DNA of 28,711 nt, taken from contig JAJOHG010000326.1 in NCBI GenBank assembly GCA_021029095.1, positions 1 to 28,711 of the forward strand. The letters are read 5' to 3'. This DNA is from Phellopilus nigrolimitatus. Taxonomy: Eukaryota; Basidiomycota; Agaricomycetes; Hymenochaetales; Hymenochaetaceae. The notes below the pieces were generated by a model. That model did no database searches, was not told where the DNA came from, and saw nothing but the letters and a program-made list of their open reading frames with translations. This document shows, piece after piece, positions 22,340 to 28,711 of the stretch. Position numbers and translations under genes: made by a program. Within the stretch, counting starts at the first letter, position 1, and each line of letters opens with the position of its first letter.

Positions 22340-23284
22340 TCACTGCTCGAAGTCGTACTCCACCGCGGCGCGGCAGGCCTCGTTCGTGCGAGGACTGAAG
22401 CCGTGTCTGTGAAGGCTTCTGCGGTCAGGGAAGCATGCGTCGCACGCTGAACAGCTATGGACACTCCGGGCCGATGCAGAAATTGACGTCGAGGTTGACC
22501 CAGAAGAGGAGACCTGCCGAGAGCGCTTTGACGAGCGGGAACGCTAAGAAAAACGCGCGAGAACCGCGGAGTCAGCCTAATACGTTCTTTACAAGAATAC
22601 AGACACGACGAAGTAGGAAAAGGTATGTATTCCCAGCAAAGGATAATAATAGATGCTGGGCGTACGGAACGGGGCGAAGGCAAGGAAGAAAAGGACATAC
22701 CGTATCATCCTCTTCGTCATTCGAGCCGTACTTTCGCTTCGAACGCGAAGGAGACGGAGCTGATCAAACGGAGCTCGAAATCAGAGAGCAAACTTGGTAA
22801 AATTGAGGAAGGAATACACACCGAGCTCGGTACCAACTGCTTTAGCGTACGCACTGCGCCACTGCTCTATGCGGCGCATGCGGGCATGATATGAGGTGTC
22901 GATGCGCGGAGGCTCGGCCTCTTCTTCCGAGGAGGACGAGCGGTCCTTTTCATCTCCATCCTCGGATGAGCAATAAGACTCGATGCCGGACTCGCCATCC
23001 GACTCGCCAGAACCCGAACTGGAAGTATAGCTCGAGGAAGCGGCTGAGCTGGAGCCAGGGACAGAGATGCGCTCGCGGCGAGTGGGAGGGGGAACCTCGA
23101 CGAGCTCGATGATCTCGATGGTGCGCTGCTGGCGAAGATAGCGTTCGTGGACGGAGCCGTTGACGAGGTGGGTGTTGAACTGGGGGCAGGCGACGGCGGG
23201 CGTGCCCTTGTATGCGTTGCCGTTGAAGTGTTGATGGTAGGGGCTGCCCACCATGACGAGGGAAGTGTCTGATTCGTTGAACAT
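22340..23284 (-). CDS. Ser-rich protein with C-terminal Cys/His zinc-binding-like cluster
   Basis: Three exons read leftward: 23284-22822, 22759-22701 and 22543-22340, giving 241 aa with all phases closing. The start (MFNESDTSLVMVGSPYHQ) is the first Met of the conserved-looking stretch; the open frame upstream is low quality. Residues 1-80 include AVACPQFNTHLVNGSVHERY and RTIEIIELVEVPPPTRRER. A long Ser/Glu/Asp acidic tract follows (about 80-130), then ARMRRIEQWRSAYAKAVGTE, a basic patch (SRSKRKYGS, RSRSSKRSRQ) and a C-terminal cluster CSACDACFPDRRSLHRHGF with Cys205, Cys208, Cys211, His219, His221 and Cys231. The cluster resembles a single divergent C2H2 finger. A nuclear or DNA-binding role is inference. 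It is similar in type to basidiomycete proteins annotated only as C2H2-containing. Confidence 0.8.
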
Positions 23285-23971
23285 CGTCCGCGACGTCGAG
23301 AGGACGAGGAGGACGGAGTTGGGCTGGGGGGCGCGGAAGTGAAAGGAAGGAGGATCGGTACGGGATGGGGTTAAGTACTTTAGGAAAGCTCTCGTAAAAA
23401 GAAATAAAAAAGAATTCATCGAAAAGAAACCTTAATTTGGTCGCCAGAACCGGCATATTGGCTCGCTAAAAACAGATCAACCGGGCAATCTCCGGCCCAT
23501 GGTCTACGTCCATCGGTCGGACAGCCGGGCGCAGCGACAGCATGTGAGGATAATCCTTTTTCGGTCCCGCACCCTCATTTGTCTCCGATGGGAACCCACT
23601 CGTCACAAGTGTACAATATAGGCAGACAGAGAATCACTGCCAGCACTCATACATGTAATACGGTGCTACCATTACATATCTCCGTCCCCTCCGCCAGCAG
23701 TACAAATCAACTCCGCTTCTCGTCGACGTGGCCCGCCAGCTCAGATAGCCATCTCCTCAAAGCTCTCCCCATTCAGTCATCCAACAAGCGCGCTGGCGGC
23801 AGCACTAGTGCCTATCCACAATGACAGCAAGCGAATTCATGTACCAGCCGAGCCCCCAAGGCCCAAGAATCGTTCCCGCATCCCCTATATAATCAACGTA
23901 GCCCGCACACTCTCCGCAATACCAATACCAATACCGAGTTCCAATGAAAGATGTAGTCGAAGCACGGGTAC
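23285..23971. other. Intergenic region, promoter of the zinc-cluster gene and MKT1 3' end
   Basis: About 690 bp. The right part has a plus-strand TATATAA-like sequence near 23886-23892, followed by three ATACCA units around 23920-23937 and a small plus-strand frame of 26 codons at 23944, which lies antisense to the MKT1 terminus. I do not support that frame as a gene. No other element is recognised. Confidence 0.4.
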
Positions 23972-26900
23972 CTAAGGTCTCATGGGCCGTAGCCAGGCCT
24001 CGGCCGCTTCAAACTGTTCTGTAAGCTCAGGCAGAACCGCCTTCTCGCTGTGCATCAACCGCATCGCCGTAAGCGTCTGACCCCGTGCAAAGGTGCATGA
24101 CAAGGTGATGTGTGGGGAGGCAAGGACAAGACGAGAAGATGCCATGAGAACGGGAGTACAGGTTGGCGAGATGAGATGGCAATGCAGAACACGTGCGTCA
24201 ATACAGAACCCAAATACGGAAATTAGGCTGCAAAAAGCACTTACACAGTCCCAGAACCGGAATCCGCGCTCAACCTCGCCCTTCGGGTTCTTAACGCCAG
24301 GGAACGTTTCTTCGCAGATCTCAAGCGCGAGTTGTTTCGCCTCGCGTACGCCCTCCGCGTTCGCGTCCCGTACGCATTGGCGATTGTTTATGTGCGTGAG
24401 CGCATCCAGATAAACCTTCGCAAGGATGCCGAAGCCCGTATTCACATCGGTCTGGAAGGGCAGGGAGAGCGCAATGTCTAATAGATCGTCCCGTGCGCGC
24501 TTCGCGTCTCCGCGAAGGAGCATGTTGAGTGATGCCACTTCAAGCAGTGTTCGAAGCGCGCGCGTGAGCGACTTGACGAAAGAGTTGAACACCAGCAGTT
24601 CTCGTGACAGAGGCGCCGACCACGGTTGCGGCTAAAGATGCAATGGGAATACCGCATAACACGGGCGTGATGAAAGCGCGGACGGACGGACGGACGGACA
24701 AACGGAGAGACGGATGCGGTGCCGAGTTTAAAAATGCATCAGTTCCAATATAAGTAATAGATTTCCCAAGGAGGCCGGCACAGAGTCGCGATAGTGAGTT
24801 TCAGATAAAACAGTAAGTCGGAAAGAACCCACCTTGAAATTCAAGGGCACGATGCTCAAGACGCGCATCACTAATAGCATGCATTGTTTCTCGTCGTCTG
24901 CTCGTATTATGTCAGATGCACCCTAGAGCCAAAGTCCGCGGTTCTCACCGGTGCCGAAGCTCGGTCCGCCACTAAATGCCCGATTAGACCAGAGATGCCC
25001 ATGCATCACGCCCGCCCTAACGAGTTCCAAGAACAGATATAAAGGATCTTGGAACTTGTCGTTCACTCGAGCCTGCTTGATGGCAGCGTGCATCGCTCGC
25101 GCGAGAGGGCCGTGGGTGTGGGAATTTAGAAGGAACCTGTATTTCCAAGGAGCAAGAAAAAATGAATGCGGAGAAAAGAGTTATGATCAAATTCAGATGT
25201 TTTGGAGCACGGCGCGTTACTTACCCACGGAGCTCAAGGAAACGCCAAATAACGTTTGCAACAGCCTCATCCTTTTTCTCGAGAGGTGCATGATCCTGGT
25301 TGTGGACAGCCTTGTCTGCTTTGTCTTTTTTGGATCGCGTCCGAGCCGCAAGCTTTTCTGACGCGGTGGCGCCGAGGCAAAGAGCAAAGTCGATAGTCGA
25401 AGACTTAAATGAAATGTGAGAATGTGCCAATCTTTTTCACATAGTGCGGACTCACGTTCTGGCGCCGCAATTCCTCTTCAACAAGTGAATACGGAACAAG
25501 CCAGCCCGAGACACGCTCAGCAAGTTGTGCTGTTTGTGCCGAATTGTGACTGATGGCTTTCTGCCCATGATTGTTCGGCCCGCCTTGCGGTCCCGTCGGA
25601 GGATCGAACCAAAAGCAGCCGGCGATGCGTCGGCCACTCCAGTACTGATGTGCGACGTTACTGATCAGTGCAATAGCAGTCGCACGCGGGCCTGTCTGCC
25701 CGTCAGTGACCACTTCCTTCACGAAGCGTCGATATTCTGTCGTCTCGCCGTTGTCGAGAGGCGGCGGCTCGAGTATTTGGCCGGATGTCAACCAGACAAG
25801 CGGCTGTGGGCTCAGCAGTCCACGCGAGAGATAGAAGTAGACTTCGTCGGGAAGACGGTTCGTGAAGATTTCATGTAAATCCTGAGGAATGTCGGCGGCA
25901 GTGGGATGGTGCTGCGGATGGTGCGGGTGGTGCGGAGGGTGTCCGCCAGAAGGCAGGGGTGTATTGATTGCGAGAGGAAGAGGCTGGACAGAACCTTCGG
26001 AGGACAAAATCAAAGAGTATTTAATCATACTACGCGTCCGAGCAAAGTGCTCATGGTATCCAATCATTTTAACTGCTGGGTGCTCTGCGAACGCGCTAAC
26101 AGCTGCATGACCCGATTTGTAGTATTTGACCATGTCTACCGTCGCCTTGAGAGTGTACTCATGGGCGGTAGGTGGGAAAGGAGGACTGTGTTCACATCCA
26201 ACGAGAATACCTGCATCAAGAAATTGGTCGTCCGTAAGTTGAAGGTCGGAAAGGAATGTTCGCTTTGAGGTGAAGGTGAAAGTGGGAGTAGAAGATGAGA
26301 GGTCCACGCTCGTGATAAGTTTGTCCACGCCTGGATAGAGGAGCGTGTCGGTAGGCCCAAATATTGCGTGGATATACGATTTTTGGTGTCGTTGAAGGTA
26401 GATAAGCTGCCACAAAGCAGACGCGGGCGCAACGAAACGCGTAAAGTAAAATCAAAACCACAAATTAATGGCAGATAGTGAATATGAAGTGCGCACCTGT
26501 GCCCAGCTAACGTATGGCGCAACAAGATACTCGACATTACGATGTCTGAAAATGCGCAAGATCATCCTCCAAATATCCCACTGAGCGACATTTGCGCGTC
26601 CCTCAAATAATTTTGTTGCGGCATCCTCCTGGCCATGTTCGTACTTTCCCCAAGCGGCTTGTCTATCACGCATAGACTCAGCATACTCCTGCTGCATTTG
26701 CTGTCTCATCTTCTTGTTTGGAATCAGGCCGGGGAATACGAAGACGGGTTTGATACGTAGTTTTTCGAGGACGCGGAGGTCAGACTCGATACGCTGCACG
26801 AGGGCCAGAGGAGGTCCACCAGTCGCAGCAAGAAGAGCCTCTCTGGAGGGCGGGAGATCAAGAAGAAGATGCAAGTAATGTGAAGCATCGATGCCGAGAC

Positions 26901-27036
26901 GCGAATCCGAGAGCACAGAGAGCGGGAGCGTCTGAAGATGCTTCCGCTCGGACAGGTAACCTGGCGGTCATGGACATCAGAGTAGGAAACACATATTCAG
27001 AACCAAGCATTTACCATCCAAATGCTTGATAGGCAT
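23972..27036 (-). CDS. MKT1: MKT1, XPG-like post-transcriptional regulator
   Basis: Mkt1 acts with Pbp1 in cytoplasmic mRNA regulation in yeast. Eight exons read leftward: 27036-27015, 26960-26497, 26406-25456, 25403-25225, 25136-24949, 24900-24833, 24631-24245 and 24076-23972. They give 787 aa with all phases closing. Exon 1 is only 22 nt (MPIKHLD plus one base) and joins to GYLSERKHLQTLPLSVL, matching the family N-terminus. The XPG-N-like part shows RLGIDASHYLHLLLD (Asp32) and IKPVFVFPGLIPNKK. The XPG-I-like part has YLVAPYVSWAQLIYLQRH and FGPTDTLLYPGVDKLI, where true nucleases carry acidic residues, so catalysis is unlikely. A His/Pro run lies at residues 316-330 (25903-25947). The Mkt1 C-terminal domain shows LLRGDAKRARDDLLDIALSL, NTGFGILAKVYLDAL and the terminal WLRPMRP. 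Confidence 0.95.
24680..24699. repeat. (GGAC)5 tetranucleotide microsatellite
   Basis: Five perfect GGAC units lie inside the 201-nt MKT1 intron 24632-24832, followed by degenerate ACGG-like units to about 24717. Its intronic position means length changes would not alter the protein. Confidence 0.9.
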
Positions 27037-27066
27037 TTCTGGTCGTGTACCTTTCTGGTCGTGTAC
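27036..27066. repeat. Tandem 15-bp duplication at the MKT1 start
   Basis: Two identical copies of TTTCTGGTCGTGTAC (27036-27050 and 27052-27066) are separated by one base. They lie directly upstream of the MKT1 start codon on the minus strand, in the presumed 5' leader or core promoter. The first copy abuts the ATG. This looks like a recent local duplication. Confidence 0.85.
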
Positions 27067-28644
27067 TTGGGCGTCGTTCGGTCAAGACTCACGAGAGCGC
27101 GGTCAACGTGCTCGTCGCTGTCGTTGCCACTGCTTCGTCTTCGTATTATGTAATCACGCAACTTGACGCCGATCCTGTGCTGCTTTTTTAGTCTGACAAA
27201 CTCTAACCCGAGTTTCCCATATACCCCTCGTGTTGACAAAGAAATGAACTCTGGATATCTGTGATCTGTGCGATTATGCATAATATAACTACGGTCTCAG
27301 ACTCGTGTTTCTCCCAAGGCCTCACTGACTCAGAGCCTACTTACCACCAGTTGTGAGAGTGTTGAACTCCGCTCCGCTGTTACAGCTACTCAACCCTGTC
27401 ATGGAAGTCTGCGATTTTGTTACATTAGGATCTCTTCCGGGAACTTGGCACAGACCATCATTTAGCTATATTAGAATTGACAGCCTGAGACTCGACGCGC
27501 TATCGGTGAGTGTCTACCGATGAGGATGCTATGTCCTGTATCCTGTTGTGTCTAGTGTACTCAATCGCCTTCTGGACAAAGTTGCAAGTCAACCGCGAAA
27601 AGGAAAGGCTTTATGAGTATATGCGCTTAGTCTTTCTCATGGATAATGCCACGGCTACTTTAAATCCCTAATTTGTAGCCTCAATACTCACGATGGACTG
27701 AAATGCTCGATCTAAGCCCGCGAAACAGATGCCATTTACTTCCATACAAATCAGTCCATTTTGCGAAACATTCCAACTTCTATAGGACATCTCCGGACAG
27801 AAGTCTCGGACGCGTTTTCTAGTGCTGTATCGTGAATCTCTGTTTTGGTTATCGGCAATATGCTTCTGGAGTCACGGTGCAGTGTTTTCGTGTGTTTATG
27901 TTTATGCCTCACTGTGCTTCGGAGCTGTGATTCTTCAGGAGAAAAAAGGAACAGAGAATATATTTCGATTATGGATGCAAGGCGAGACCCGCTTCTACTT
28001 TACAGCGCCTTGGGAAAATACCATCTATGAGCGCAGTATCTACGAGCCCGAGCGCGCATATTGAACTCTCCTGTCTAGAGTCTTGCGCGACGACCTTGTG
28101 ACTTCATTTTTATCTGTCTGATCGTTCTTGGATCACACAGTCAATTCTCTCGCATTCAAATTTGATAGTCAGAACAGGAGGCGTGGGTCTGCACTCGGGC
28201 TATTCGCTGTTTGAATGAAATTGTATTGCAAGGTATCTATGAAACAACATCGCTAACTAATCATATTAAGCTTCAGCGTATCATCAAGCAACCAGCTGTT
28301 CATCAACAATATACTGAACTCGAATGGCACCCATTCTCCGAACGTTGAAAGTTCACTTGGTTCATCACAACTCACAGGCTCACTGCAGCATACCGGTAAT
28401 TTTCGAACTATTCTTGGTCACTCTTGAGACCGTCTAGCCCGAGCCAGGCTCTTCCTTTCGAACTCTGGCTCACGGTGCTAGAGTCTTTTCATTTGGAACC
28501 TCCCTTAAAGACCGCATTCTCTCCATGCGGCGAGCTCGACCACGGTCAATCGATTCATGAGATGCAGATGATTTCGGATAGCAAGATGCGTCGCTATTAG
28601 GGTGACACTCCAACCCTGTGTGCAATCATGTGCACGTAAAGGAG
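27067..28644. other. Right-hand region without a recognised gene
   Basis: About 1.6 kb upstream of MKT1. Open frames are short on both strands (the longest plus-strand one is 80 codons at 27822-28064) and lack motifs. The left few hundred bases presumably hold the MKT1 promoter. No tRNA, repeat or mobile-element signature is seen. Confidence 0.45.
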
Positions 28645-28696
28645 GTAAGTAGTGGACTTCCATTTGAGGTCGTAAACAGCGCTTATAACTTTGCAG
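28645..28696 (+). other. Intron-like segment near the window edge
   Basis: A perfect GTAAGT donor at 28645 and a TTTGCAG acceptor ending at 28696 enclose 52 nt, the typical intron size here. The stretch between a TATTAG acceptor at 28601 and the donor is open in one frame. This may be part of a plus-strand gene continuing beyond the window, but there is too little flanking exon to name a product. Confidence 0.3.
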
Positions 28697-28711
28697 TCGT
28701 CGAATCTATTT

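Noticed and set aside
21826..22398. 190-codon plus-strand open frame
   Set aside because: It is Arg/Ser-rich without motifs, in a CpG-rich segment where random frames stay open. Its end overlaps the well-supported zinc-cluster gene on the other strand.

Overview
This window reads as nuclear genomic DNA from a filamentous basidiomycete, most likely an Agaricomycete. Genes on both strands are broken by many short introns (mostly 48-100 nt) with GTRNGY-type donors. The proteins resemble basidiomycete versions of common eukaryotic families. There is no prokaryotic operon, CRISPR array or intact transposon. All exon models were built by hand by joining frames at splice sites. For most genes every junction keeps phase and the summed CDS length is a multiple of three.

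Left part (1-16 kb), densely packed: a secreted GH128 beta-1,3-glucanase (+, 473-1828); a 1070-aa VPS9-domain Rab5 exchange factor (-, 2050-5853); an unrecognised charged protein (+, 6110-7130); a possible minus-strand gene (6960-7514); a short protein made almost only of the Aip3/Bud6 N-terminal domain (+, 7598-8225); a short Mex67/NTF2-like protein (-, 8839-10224); the spliceosomal cyclophilin CWC27 (+, 10299-12573); the tail-anchored ubiquitin-conjugating enzyme UBC6 (+, 13024-14308); thymidylate kinase CDC8 (-, 14758-15647); and a small doubtful or decayed gene (-, 16015-16415).

Middle (about 16.4-22.3 kb): roughly 6 kb in which I can support no gene. Open frames there are short and show no family motif. 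The stretch is either gene-poor spacer or heavily decayed mobile DNA.

Right part (22.3-28.7 kb): a small cysteine/histidine-cluster protein (-, 22340-23284), MKT1 (-, 23972-27036), then 1.7 kb without a recognised gene, ending in an intron-like segment that may belong to a gene beyond the edge.

The genes are mostly housekeeping functions (endosomal trafficking, mRNA export, splicing, ER-associated degradation, dTTP synthesis, post-transcriptional control). They do not form a pathway or gene cluster. I found no convincing undescribed system. The best leads are a one-base discrepancy in CWC27 at a splice acceptor, two domain-reduced proteins, the doubtful small gene at 16 kb, and the unexplained 6-kb gap.
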